Source: a virus. From it: a DNA stretch of 22,977 nt. Location of the stretch: positions 1 through 22,977 of the IMG/VR virus record IMGVR_UViG_3300008116_000337; one strand, given 5' to 3'. The position numbers were made by a program, and so were the translations under genes. This document shows positions 9,195-16,361 of the stretch, piece by piece. Under the pieces are notes generated by a model. That model ran no database searches and had not been told where the DNA came from. It worked only from the letters and a program-made list of their open reading frames with translations. Numbering within the stretch: the first letter of the stretch is position 1; each line of letters starts with the position of its first letter.

Positions 9195-9556
9195 TCATCA
9201 TCCTCGTCTGATTGTTTAGGTAAGTCTTTTTCAACTTCATCCATAGCAGCCATTAACTGCTTTTTCTCTTCATCAGATAATATAAATCCACCAGTTTCAG
9301 CAACAGCGCTGTCTTTCATCATACGTTGTACGATAGCGGCTAACTTTATAAGAGCATCGTCATTCTTAACTGATACATCGAGATATTCCTTAATGAGTGG
9401 AACGACAACAGCCGCATCGTTAAGATTCCTAACGAGCGGCTCAAGTTGTGCTATCAATAATTTTATTTGTCGGTCTTTCTTTTTCTGATTCTCATAAACA
9501 TCTTTCATTAAATCAGAAAACGTTTTACCTTTAAATATTTCTTCGTGTCTATCCAT
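9191..9556 (-). CDS. Helical acidic-tailed protein next to the sigma factor, 121 aa, unknown
   Basis: I place the start at the ATG 9556 (MDRHEEIFKG), which has GGAG 6 nt upstream, rather than at a TTG 12 nt earlier; it overlaps the sigma-factor stop by 8 bases. The protein is nearly all helix (FSDLMKDVYENQKKKDRQIK, LVRNLNDAAVVVPLIKEYLD), with a very acidic C-terminus (KDLPKQSDEDDE). Not recognised. Because it is translationally coupled to a gp55-like sigma factor, a late-transcription partner analogous to T4 gp33 is conceivable, but coupling to the hub gene downstream makes a tail-assembly role equally likely. Confidence 0.75.
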   Translation of the reverse strand: MDRHEEIFKGKTFSDLMKDVYENQKKKDRQIKLLIAQLEPLVRNLNDAAVVVPLIKEYLDVSVKNDDALIKLAAIVQRMMKDSAVAETGGFILSDEEKKQLMAAMDEVEKDLPKQSDEDDE

Positions 9557-10274
9557 TAAATTCTCCAATTCGGTGTGTTATACTAATATTATCACCACGG
9601 CTATAGTCGGTATATAGTATTACATATATGGATTTCATCTTACCAACTACCTTTGTGATATATTGAGTTTGTACACCGGTTCGTTCTCTTATAAGTATAT
9701 AAAGAGCCTTTTTATTATATGAGTATAGGTTTTTTCGAGTTCTGAATAATTCAGTAAGAGCATCTGCAATTTTCCTATCTCGGTCTTTGTCAAATAAGCT
9801 GTAAATGTTATGGTCCATGTATCTGACATAATAGTCCATAAAGTCAGACTGCATTTCTGAATGTTGTGTTTCCCAAACTTCATTCACAATGTTTCGTGAT
9901 GTGTCAATTAAGTCAACGTCTTCACGAGCTTTGAACTGAGCGTAGTTCTGATTGTTCTCATTAAAAAGATAGTTTCTTGCGATAACCGTAAAGTAAGAAA
10001 ACGCTCTACCATTTTCACCCTTAAACTTATGAATCTTTTCGTTTAGGAATGCAACTACGTTTTGTTTAACATCCTCATAAGGTACATCAAAATAATAAGT
10101 TTTATATGTGTGAATTACATTCTCAACTAACTTATCAAATGGGTAGTGTATAAACCTATTATAGATTTTATTTTTCAACCGTTGGTCATCACACTTATTA
10201 TAAGCATTTATGGCCATTTCGGTGATTGATGTAAAATACCTTTTACTCTTCGGTTTGCCCGCTCGTCTCGCCAT
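9549..10274 (-). CDS. 55: Late-transcription sigma factor, gp55-like, 241 aa
   Basis: The core around residues 60-110 (YEDVKQNVVAFLNEKIHKFK, then GRAFSYFTVIARNYLFNENN) matches the sigma region-2 pattern of T4 gp55-type factors, where F-x-x-x-x-x-x-AFxYFTxI is characteristic of the promoter-opening and core-binding helices. The N-terminus is basic (MARRAGKPKSKRYF). The C-terminal region (about 160-241) is helical with positively charged patches; gp55 C-termini contact the sliding clamp, but no clear clamp motif was identified. T4 gp55 is 185 aa, so this one is longer. It overlaps the upstream membrane-anchored gene by 32 nt. Role: directs host RNA polymerase to late (structural) promoters. A late-promoter consensus could not be established from this window. 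Confidence 0.75.
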   Translation of the reverse strand: MARRAGKPKSKRYFTSITEMAINAYNKCDDQRLKNKIYNRFIHYPFDKLVENVIHTYKTYYFDVPYEDVKQNVVAFLNEKIHKFKGENGRAFSYFTVIARNYLFNENNQNYAQFKAREDVDLIDTSRNIVNEVWETQHSEMQSDFMDYYVRYMDHNIYSLFDKDRDRKIADALTELFRTRKNLYSYNKKALYILIRERTGVQTQYITKVVGKMKSIYVILYTDYSRGDNISITHRIGEFNG

Positions 10275-10551
10275 AATATTCTTCTAAATCTTCTACAATT
10301 TGATACATCTCCTTAAAAATAAAACCGGTCTCATCATCAGCTTCAAACGACCCAATTTTGTCAATCTCTTTCATACGAGCAATAGCATTATCAATGTGTC
10401 CTGCCATATTTGATAATTGAGTTTCGGACATTTCATATTCAGCATACAAAATGTCGTATTCAGCTTCAAGGGCTTCATATTTGTTTAATAGGTTGTATGT
10501 TGTGTATAATAAAACACATACAACGAGTAATAATAAAATAGTAATAATCAT
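10243..10551 (-). CDS. Membrane-anchored coiled-coil protein, 102 aa, unknown
   Basis: Residues 2-20 (IITILLLLVVCVLLYTTYN) form one clear transmembrane segment or uncleaved signal anchor. It is followed by a Glu/Tyr-rich coiled coil (KYEALEAEYDILYAEYEMSE) and a second acidic helix. Topology is probably N-in with an extracytoplasmic or cytoplasmic coiled coil; the sequence does not settle it. It overlaps the sigma-factor start by 32 nt and starts 1 nt after the HD gene's stop. Function unknown; a spanin- or holin-like role would be speculative because no lysis enzyme is visible nearby. Confidence 0.8.
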   Translation of the reverse strand: MIITILLLLVVCVLLYTTYNLLNKYEALEAEYDILYAEYEMSETQLSNMAGHIDNAIARMKEIDKIGSFEADDETGFIFKEMYQIVEDLEEYYGETSGQTEE

Positions 10552-10552
10552 A

Positions 10553-11335
10553 TTAGTCTTCGATTAAATCTTTAAACGCATCAAACACATCAGTAGTACC
10601 AAACCCACCATTTGTAAAGGTTTCAGCAAGTTTTGGTTTTGCGGATGGTCTACCATTTGGATTACGAGTTGACTTTTCAGCTGACATTTCATTTAACCAT
10701 CGTTCGTTTTCAAATCGAGCAGCGAATAAATCAGCAGTATGCATTACAAATGGTAATGAAGTTTTTAATGCAAGGTCTTTATCAAACTTGATAAAATACT
10801 CTTTGTTATTTTCATCATATAGACCATCGGTAAGTTTAATACCAATCCACTCTTCTTGAGTACATTTAATTCCAAAATAATTCAACAAGTAAAAAGTCCT
10901 ATCGGTTAGATTCATCCAATGAATGTTTGAATTATATTTGTAAATCTTACCTTGATTTTTTACGTGCCATTCAGAATCATTCTTGATGTACAAATCCTCT
11001 TCAGGAGTACCAAGTTTACCAAGGTCATGATGTAGTGCTGTAAATATAACATTCTCACGAGTGTAATCACCCTGACCCATTCCAAGTTCCGTGTATAGGT
11101 CATAAATCTTCAGAGCGTTCTTGGTAACACGAAGAACGTGGTCAACGTAGCCGCCTGGAAAAGCATTGTGAAAATGTTCAGTAGATGATGCTGGGGTGTA
11201 AATCATACGTTCCTCAAAGTGGTCGTACATTTTGTTTAGAGCATCAAGTCTTTCTCCAGTGAATGTTTTGTTGATGACAGAACGGAATTTTTCGTAGTTC
11301 GATACCAATTCTTCTGCGCTAAAATAGTTAATCAT
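10553..11335 (-). CDS. HD-domain phosphohydrolase, 260 aa
   Basis: The HD metal-binding signature is visible: a first His in GGYVDHVLRV (H66), then ALHHDLGKLG with H102/H103-D104, and a later conserved-type Asp/His region (FVMHTADLFAARFENERW, about residues 195-213). These metal ligands are those of the HD superfamily, which hydrolyses phosphate esters such as dNTPs, cyclic nucleotides or nucleic-acid ends; the substrate cannot be read here. The C-terminal 45 residues are polar and low-complexity. It starts 4 nt after the ClpP-like stop and leads directly into the membrane-anchored gene. Possible roles: nucleotide-pool control, signalling or RNA/DNA 3'-end processing. Confidence 0.82.
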   Translation of the reverse strand: MINYFSAEELVSNYEKFRSVINKTFTGERLDALNKMYDHFEERMIYTPASSTEHFHNAFPGGYVDHVLRVTKNALKIYDLYTELGMGQGDYTRENVIFTALHHDLGKLGTPEEDLYIKNDSEWHVKNQGKIYKYNSNIHWMNLTDRTFYLLNYFGIKCTQEEWIGIKLTDGLYDENNKEYFIKFDKDLALKTSLPFVMHTADLFAARFENERWLNEMSAEKSTRNPNGRPSAKPKLAETFTNGGFGTTDVFDAFKDLIED

Positions 11336-11338
11336 ATA

Positions 11339-11974
11339 TTAAATAATTTGGTCAATAATTCCTAAATCCAATGCTTGTTGAGCATTTAAAAAATAATCTG
11401 ACTTTTGATTCTCTTCCCAATACGTTTTATCCTTTTTGGTGAATTGACTCATGAGTTCATTACATTCATCCTCAAGTTGTTCGGAGAATTTTGCGTTTGA
11501 TTTAACATCACTCAATTTACCAATAGCAAATGTAGACAATTGGTGTACCATAATTTTTGAGTGTTTACTTGCACTACGAACGCCCGTACCAGAAGCGAGT
11601 AATAAAGCAGCAGCTGACATTGCCATACCTCGACAAATAATATTAAATGTAATACCTTGAGATTTCATAGTATGAATGTAATCAATCAAAGCAAGAGTTT
11701 CTACAACATCACCACCTGGTGAATTTAACATGACATTTATCGTATCAGCATTTGGATTGATTTTGCGAATCAATCTAACTTTAGAGATAATATCAAAAGT
11801 TAAACCATGTACAATCTCATCTTGGATGAGTATAACATTATCGGTAAAATCAATTCCGTAATCAAACTCACGGAAATACTTACGTTGGTTATCCGAATCT
11901 CTACCAACCGAATCGGTATCTTCATATCTAATATTAGTCGTGTCTCCGGTGGTAGTTACATACAATTCATCCAT
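11339..11974 (-). CDS. clpP: ClpP-like serine protease, 211 aa
   Basis: The ClpP fold is recognisable: VMLNSPGGDV (oxyanion loop, about 81-90), nucleophile Ser120 in GMAMSAAALLLASG, catalytic His144 in SKIMVHQLS, and a likely Asp193 in KSDYFLNAQQALDLGIID. The length is that of cellular ClpP (about 200 aa). The N-terminus is extended by some 40 polar residues and lacks the usual short pore-loop motif, so pairing with a host Clp ATPase is uncertain. Phage ClpP-like proteins can serve as prohead proteases or alter host proteolysis; no scaffold or capsid gene is in the window to decide. A host-type promoter at 12009-12040 lies 35 nt upstream and probably drives this gene and those downstream. Confidence 0.88.
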   Translation of the reverse strand: MDELYVTTTGDTTNIRYEDTDSVGRDSDNQRKYFREFDYGIDFTDNVILIQDEIVHGLTFDIISKVRLIRKINPNADTINVMLNSPGGDVVETLALIDYIHTMKSQGITFNIICRGMAMSAAALLLASGTGVRSASKHSKIMVHQLSTFAIGKLSDVKSNAKFSEQLEDECNELMSQFTKKDKTYWEENQKSDYFLNAQQALDLGIIDQII

Positions 11975-12008
11975 ATCGTTTTCTTTTATTTTTTGTTTTA
12001 TATTGATT

Positions 12009-12040
12009 CAAATATACGAAAAATATTTCAGTTTTCCAAA
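12009..12040 (-). promoter_or_regulatory. Bacteroidetes-type promoter P1 for the clpP-HD-sigma operon
   Basis: On the minus strand, TTTG (12040-12037) is followed by exactly 20 nt and then TATATTTG (12016-12009), matching the Bacteroidetes vegetative pattern TTTG-N19-21-TAnnTTTG (established knowledge). It lies in the 66-bp space between the membrane/coiled-coil gene, whose stop ends at 12041, and the clpP ATG at 11974. It implies recognition by unmodified host RNA polymerase, and so an early or middle start for the gene set that includes the late sigma factor. Confidence 0.7.
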
Positions 12041-13147
12041 TTATTTTCGTTTATATCTGTGTACAGTTTGTTTTTTTGGTAAACCTTTGTCAATCTCACC
12101 ATATAATTCTTTTGCAATATCATCATCCGTGGGTATGAAGACTACCTCTTCTTTTTCTTTTTTAACTTCGACTTTAGGTTGTTCAACTTCAATCGGAGCA
12201 TCTTCTCCGTTTGTATCGATTGGTTCTGAATTTGTAATTTCTGGCTGTGGTACTTCTTCATCAATGGTATTGATAGTAGAAATCCCATTATCAACAACGT
12301 TAGTATGATTGTTATCAACATCAATATTGAGTTTGTCATCTTGCGATTCCTTTTTAGTTAATTTATTTAGAGCTATAACCATCGATATGGCTAATGGGTC
12401 AAATACAAACACAATCAAAAGTGTAAACCAGTTGACTATGGTATTCATTGGTTTGCCTGTTATTTCAGACATATAGCGAAGCGGCCCTACTTCAGCAGCT
12501 ACTTCGTTATTGGTTTGTAGGTCTAATATTTCTAACTCCAAACTTGTAACGGAGTCTGATAACACTTCTATTTTTTTTGATATAGATTCTCGTTGTTCTA
12601 CGGCTGTGGTTAATTGTGATTCTAATGATTTACGTTGAGCTGATGATGTACTTGTTATTACATTACCACGAGAATCAACTCGACTTTGAGTATTGTTAGC
12701 AAGACCGCCACGAAGTGAATTGATTGATTCGTTTAGTTTAGTTTTTTCATCATTGTAGTATGTTAATTGTTCTTGGAATCTACCCTTCTTTAATTCGACC
12801 ACACTAACTAACTTGTCAGTAGCACCTAACTTATCAGCGGTTGATTGATATGCTGATGTTAAGAATCCATAGATACCTGCTGATGTGATTAACATAAGAA
12901 CCCCGACCGCGAGAGTTAGATACCATTTCATCCAACCGGCTTTATTCCAATGATTATGTAGGTATGATGCAAGGATAAGTTTAGAGAACTCCAAAGCCCC
13001 AGCCATGATTATAACTTCAGTACGAGCACCTGCGAAGAGCGAACTCAATCCAAATACCGAATAATAAGCCGCTGAACCGGCGAGTGCAAACGTACTGATA
13101 ACCATCAATACGATAAAGCCATTTTCCCTTGTTAAAAACTTTTTCAT
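12041..13147 (-). CDS. Membrane protein with periplasmic/cytoplasmic coiled coil, 368 aa
   Basis: Hydrophobic segments are at about 11-31 (GFIVLMVISTFALAGSAAYY), 42-62, 76-97 (WYLTLAVGVLMLITSAGIYG) and 236-262 (VNWFTLLIVFVFDPLAISMV). Between the third and fourth lies a coiled coil, residues about 110-215 (KKGRFQEQLTYYNDEKTKLN, SQLTTAVEQRESISKKIEVL). The C-terminal 100 residues are an acidic, proline-containing tail ending in a basic KKQTVHRYKRK. The 'VFDPLA' motif in the last helix recurs, from memory, in unannotated membrane proteins of several large phages. Function unknown; ideas include membrane remodelling or exclusion of other phages. It starts after a 169-bp intergenic region full of dyads and ends where promoter P1 begins. 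Confidence 0.85.
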   Translation of the reverse strand: MKKFLTRENGFIVLMVISTFALAGSAAYYSVFGLSSLFAGARTEVIIMAGALEFSKLILASYLHNHWNKAGWMKWYLTLAVGVLMLITSAGIYGFLTSAYQSTADKLGATDKLVSVVELKKGRFQEQLTYYNDEKTKLNESINSLRGGLANNTQSRVDSRGNVITSTSSAQRKSLESQLTTAVEQRESISKKIEVLSDSVTSLELEILDLQTNNEVAAEVGPLRYMSEITGKPMNTIVNWFTLLIVFVFDPLAISMVIALNKLTKKESQDDKLNIDVDNNHTNVVDNGISTINTIDEEVPQPEITNSEPIDTNGEDAPIEVEQPKVEVKKEKEEVVFIPTDDDIAKELYGEIDKGLPKKQTVHRYKRK

Positions 13148-13201
13148 TATTTTTTCTAAAACCTGATTTTATTAACTTTCTAATCTGTACTTATTATCAC
13201 A

Positions 13202-13299
13202 ATCAAGTTGATGATAACCGCTTAACGCTTAAGCAAACAAGCTGCTTGTGACTAACATAAATATCAAGCAGATTGTTAATAATGATATATTATCAAGCA
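13202..13299. promoter_or_regulatory. Cluster of short dyads and a direct repeat in the 13.15-13.32 kb intergenic region
   Basis: The 169-bp space between uvsE and the membrane gene holds four perfect inverted repeats: ATCAA-G-TTGAT (13202-13212), GCTTAA-CGC-TTAAGC (13220-13234), ACAAGC-T-GCTTGT (13237-13249) and TGATA-TAT-TATCA (13283-13295). A 9-bp direct repeat, TATCAAGCA, occurs at 13262-13270 and 13291-13299. None is followed by a clear T-run, so a simple terminator is unlikely. No TTG-N20-TAnnTTTR promoter was found here. Likely a binding region for a regulator or part of a replication/transcription control site; the role is unknown. Confidence 0.45.
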
Positions 13300-13316
13300 T
13301 TCCCCATACTATGCCC

Positions 13317-14222
13317 TTATGAGTGTTTACCAAATTTAGACAAATAATCTAAAACAGTCAGCTCTTTCATCTTAGCCTCAATGTCAATGTCAAGGTTATG
13401 ACCATATGTATTGATTTCTGAATAGATGTAGTCAGAGTGTGCTTGTGGTTTAGCAGTAGGGTCTTCCAAGGTCTTGGACTCTGAATAATGAACAAGTGGT
13501 TTGATGTTACCCCATGTGGACATAGCAAGTTCGAGAGCTTCTTGTTCGGTCAGTCCACCGGTATTAAACGTGTGGTGGTGATAATCGAAGACAATCGGAA
13601 TACCAATACGTTCGTGGATGTACATAAGGTCTTTGACTGAATACATACTAGCCTTATCATCGTTCTCAACAGTCAGTCGAGTCTGAACTGATTCTGGCAA
13701 ACGTTCGAAGTTTTTACAAAACCTATCCATAGCAGATTGCTTGTCACCATACACACCATTACAATGTATGTTAATTAGGTTGTACGGAGTTCTCTCTAAT
13801 CCCATAAGGTCAAAGTGCTCTCCGTGTAGAGAAAGGTCTTTGATGGTGTTCTCAACAACTTTCTCGTTAGGTGATACCAACACGTTGAATGGGCCAGGAT
13901 GTGATGTAATACGTTGGCCATATGATTTAGCCAAAGTACCTGCACCCTTGAGTACATTGGAAAACTTTTGATAGTCTGGCATCTGATTGAGCTCAAACTC
14001 ACTAGCCCATGGAACAAGGTCAGAGGTCATACGGAATAATCCAAATCCGTTAGTATGATTCCACTTGATAATCTCTACCAAGTCTTTTGCGTTTTGTAGA
14101 GCAAGGTCAGATGACCTACTAATACCTTCGGCAAGAAATGTTTTTCGTATCATAGACCGGTTGGTAGTAATCTTGTTCTTACCAAGGGTCATGTTAATAC
14201 AGCAGTAACCTAATTGTGTCAT
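13317..14222 (-). CDS. uvsE: UV-damage endonuclease UvsE/UVDE-type, 301 aa
   Basis: The protein starts MTQLGYCCINMTL and has TIM-barrel family motifs in order: NHTNGFGLFRMTSDLVPWAS (about 55-74), RITSHPGPFNVL (H108), NLINIHCNGVYGDK (H153), RLTVENDD (E186), and IPIVFDYHHHTFN (D213, H215-H217). These residues coordinate the metals used to nick 5' to cyclobutane dimers, 6-4 photoproducts and other lesions (established for UvsE/Uve1). The length (about 300) is typical. Role: light-damage repair of phage or host DNA, independent of UvrABC. It has its own promoter (P2) and is followed by the dyad-rich space. Confidence 0.93.
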   Translation of the reverse strand: MTQLGYCCINMTLGKNKITTNRSMIRKTFLAEGISRSSDLALQNAKDLVEIIKWNHTNGFGLFRMTSDLVPWASEFELNQMPDYQKFSNVLKGAGTLAKSYGQRITSHPGPFNVLVSPNEKVVENTIKDLSLHGEHFDLMGLERTPYNLINIHCNGVYGDKQSAMDRFCKNFERLPESVQTRLTVENDDKASMYSVKDLMYIHERIGIPIVFDYHHHTFNTGGLTEQEALELAMSTWGNIKPLVHYSESKTLEDPTAKPQAHSDYIYSEINTYGHNLDIDIEAKMKELTVLDYLSKFGKHS

Positions 14223-14238
14223 ATCTTTTAGTTATATA

Positions 14239-14269
14239 CAAATGTAATAAAAAAAAAGGACTTATACAA
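14239..14269 (-). promoter_or_regulatory. Bacteroidetes-type promoter P2 for uvsE, embedded in a terminator
   Basis: Minus strand: TTG (14269-14267, within CTTG) followed by 20 nt and TACATTTG (14246-14239). The uvsE ATG begins 16 nt beyond the last base of the box, so the leader would be about 10 nt. The TTG lies at the loop edge of the terminator hairpin that follows the RNA ligase gene, so the two signals share sequence. The same layout recurs at P3 and P6. Confidence 0.72.
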
Positions 14270-14278
14270 GCCCTTTTT
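14249..14278 (-). terminator. Rho-independent terminator after the RNA-repair operon
   Basis: On the minus strand AAAAAGGGCTT-GTAT-AAGTCCTTTTT forms an 11-pair stem (one G-U) with a 4-nt loop, then continues into more T residues (a nine-T run in all). It begins 10 nt after the RNA ligase stop at 14288. The core GGGCTTGTATAAGTCC is shared with hairpins at 17.0 and 22.5 kb. Its loop side contains the -33 TTG of uvsE promoter P2. Confidence 0.8.
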
Positions 14279-14287
14279 CATTTTATT

Positions 14288-15319
14288 TTAAAGTTTTTCA
14301 AATTTTGGTTTTAAAGCCTTCCAAATTATCTTATCATAGTCTTTATCATCCCACATAGCAAACATTATTGATTTAGCTATTGGGTGATGGTCTTTGATAT
14401 GTTCTGCGAATTCTTTCTTGGTTGGTTCTACTTCTATATCACCATACTTACCAAATCTGAAGTAATCATATGTTTTACCCAATTGATTCCAGTATTGGTA
14501 GTATCCGTAATTTAAGCTACTTACATACATTTTAACTTTCTTGTAGAACTCATCGGGAACATCTTTAAGGATGTTGTCAATATTACCACCACTCGAAACC
14601 AACTCCCATATTGCTGTAGTAGATAGATTGGTCATAATCTTATGGAGACGAAGATACTCTTCACCTTTAATTTTCATTCGGTCTCCATTGGAGAAACGAA
14701 CTACAAATCCTTCAGCATCATTTGATATGAGTGACTTTAATGTTGAGTAATTTTTAATACCATCGTATTTTTTAACGAGTACAAATCCCTCATTCTCCAT
14801 TTCTGAATATTTACATTCCTTACCGGTAGAGGTTTCAATCACACCCAAAACAATCAGTTCTTCTAACCCATTGTAATTTACTACAACTCGGTTTTCAGGG
14901 TATATAATTTCGAACAAGTAAGTGTAACCCTCATATGTTCCGTACTGCCAATTGTATTTATTTAGGATTTCTCTACCCTTAATCGCTTGGTCTGAAGTAA
15001 ACGACCCACGGGTAGCAAATACGGGATTACCTTCATAGTAAAAGAATATACCCAACGACCCATCCATTTTTTCATATACTTCAAATTCAGAAGTTGGAGT
15101 GTGTTTACCCTCTTCCATATTAAAGAATTTCCTAAAAGGTCTAGCTATAATAGTACCTTCAGAATCGGTCACCAACCCACGACACATCAAAGTAACCTCA
15201 TCCCACAAACCTTCGTATTGTACCTTCTCGGTATAGTTCCATATAGTCAAAGGAAGTGTCGGATGTGTTTGTTTGTACAACAAACCATCGTTATGATATT
15301 TGTTTAATAACTCTAACAT
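14288..15319 (-). CDS. rnlA: RNA ligase, T4 Rnl1-type, 343 aa
   Basis: Nucleotidyltransferase motifs appear in order. Motif I is VYEKMDGSLG with the probable AMP-accepting Lys84. It is preceded by the Rnl1-family block LMCRGLVTD...IIARPFRKFFNMEE (about 45-70). Motif III is YLFEIIYPENRVVVNY (about 134-149), motif IV EGFVVRF (203-209) and motif V RMKIKGEEY (K216, K218). The C-terminal 120 residues are helical, as in Rnl1-like enzymes. T4 Rnl1 is 374 aa. Role: joins 5'-phosphate and 3'-OH RNA ends, for example host or phage tRNAs cut by anticodon nucleases. It overlaps the kinase gene by 7 bp and ends the repair operon before a terminator. Confidence 0.9.
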   Translation of the reverse strand: MLELLNKYHNDGLLYKQTHPTLPLTIWNYTEKVQYEGLWDEVTLMCRGLVTDSEGTIIARPFRKFFNMEEGKHTPTSEFEVYEKMDGSLGIFFYYEGNPVFATRGSFTSDQAIKGREILNKYNWQYGTYEGYTYLFEIIYPENRVVVNYNGLEELIVLGVIETSTGKECKYSEMENEGFVLVKKYDGIKNYSTLKSLISNDAEGFVVRFSNGDRMKIKGEEYLRLHKIMTNLSTTAIWELVSSGGNIDNILKDVPDEFYKKVKMYVSSLNYGYYQYWNQLGKTYDYFRFGKYGDIEVEPTKKEFAEHIKDHHPIAKSIMFAMWDDKDYDKIIWKALKPKFEKL

Positions 15320-15714
15320 AATTTAATTTCAAATCGGTCTGACATTTGTTTTACTTTATCCGCTGGACATCCGTGTTCATTAATCCCACCATGTCGATTC
15401 TCAACAATTATTGAATAAACACGATAGCCGAATTCTTTAGCCAAATTGAAGTAATATTCCATCTCCCACTCTTGGGTAAATGTATTCGAAACAACAATTC
15501 GGTCAACGTTCACTTGTGTACCATCAGTAGACATCCATGCTCGTGTTTGTGTTTGACAATACTCGTGAGCACTTTTAATTTTAGATGCGTCAAACTTGTA
15601 CTCACCATTTTCCATAAAGTATTGGTCGGCTTCCATGTGAATACCGCCCAACGATTTAGCAAGCGTTGACTTTCCCGAACCGGGTACTCCTCTTAATAAA
15701 AATAATTCTTTCAT
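15313..15714 (-). CDS. P-loop polynucleotide-kinase-like protein, 133 aa
   Basis: Walker A is GVPGSGKST (residues 9-17), followed by the AAA_33/NEDD4BP2-like pattern GIHMEADQYFMENGEYKFDA and KIKSAHEYCQ, then a strand IVVSNTFTQEWEMEYYFNLA. These are features of small zeta-toxin/PNK-type kinases that phosphorylate 5'-OH nucleic-acid ends or small molecules. T4 Pnkp is 301 aa with a C-terminal phosphatase; this protein has only the kinase half. It overlaps the upstream phosphoesterase gene by 4 bp and the RNA ligase gene by 7 bp, so a role in preparing 5' ends for ligation is likely. The substrate is inferred from context. Confidence 0.85.
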   Translation of the reverse strand: MKELFLLRGVPGSGKSTLAKSLGGIHMEADQYFMENGEYKFDASKIKSAHEYCQTQTRAWMSTDGTQVNVDRIVVSNTFTQEWEMEYYFNLAKEFGYRVYSIIVENRHGGINEHGCPADKVKQMSDRFEIKLC

Positions 15715-16361
15715 AATAGTCTTTTTTCGTGGTGGTCTTTAGGTAAACATAATTTCTTGATAGGTCGGTCACTTAATAGTGATAAGATTTCAGATAATCC
15801 AATTGGATACAATCCGTTACCATCCATACCGACATCCATAGCCCTACCTTCTGCAATACGATGTTCAAGATATAAGTGGCAATGACCATGTAAATGTATA
15901 ACGCCAGCATTCATATTGTCCCAACTTGCAATTGGATAGTGCATACATACAAATGAAAACTTATCAACGAATTTACCATTTGGAATTCGTAGGTCAAGGT
16001 ATAAGTAATCGTGAATGGAATTAAATAACCTCTGAATGTTTTCTTTATTTTTACGAATGTGGTGGTCGTGGTTACCTAATACCAAGTGTATATTCTTACA
16101 ATTGATTTGATTTCTAAATTCTTCTATTTTATCAAACCCACCAAATGACCAGTCACCCAAGTGAATTAAAATATCATTCTCACCAACCACTTCATTAATG
16201 TTGTTTACGATGGTGTTATTCATGTCTTCAATCGAATCGAAATGACGTGACGTATCATCAGCATCTTTCCAAGTCGTAGTAGCTGAACAAATGTTTGCGT
16301 GTGAATAATGGGTATCTGATGTAAACCACAATCGTTGACCCTTTTCTAAAACTAATTTCAT
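15711..16361 (-). CDS. Calcineurin-like metallophosphoesterase, 216 aa
   Basis: All metallophosphoesterase motifs are present: WFTSDTHYSH (D16, H18), LIHLGDWSFGG (D70), LVLGNHDHH (N97, H98), FVCMHYPI (H141) and HLHGHCH (H160, H162). These residues bind two metal ions and cleave phosphomono- or diesters. The length suits the stand-alone phage/bacterial type. The 4-bp overlaps on both sides put it in the repair operon; there it could remove a 2',3'-cyclic phosphate or 3'-phosphate, replacing the phosphatase half missing from the kinase (inference). A nuclease or general phosphodiesterase is the alternative. Confidence 0.9.
   Translation of the reverse strand: MKLVLEKGQRLWFTSDTHYSHANICSATTTWKDADDTSRHFDSIEDMNNTIVNNINEVVGENDILIHLGDWSFGGFDKIEEFRNQINCKNIHLVLGNHDHHIRKNKENIQRLFNSIHDYLYLDLRIPNGKFVDKFSFVCMHYPIASWDNMNAGVIHLHGHCHLYLEHRIAEGRAMDVGMDGNGLYPIGLSEILSLLSDRPIKKLCLPKDHHEKRLL

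Noticed and set aside
11807-12308. Two plus-strand ORFs across promoter P1 and the end of the membrane gene
   Set aside because: Antisense to clpP and the membrane gene; low-complexity hydrophobic products, no start signals.
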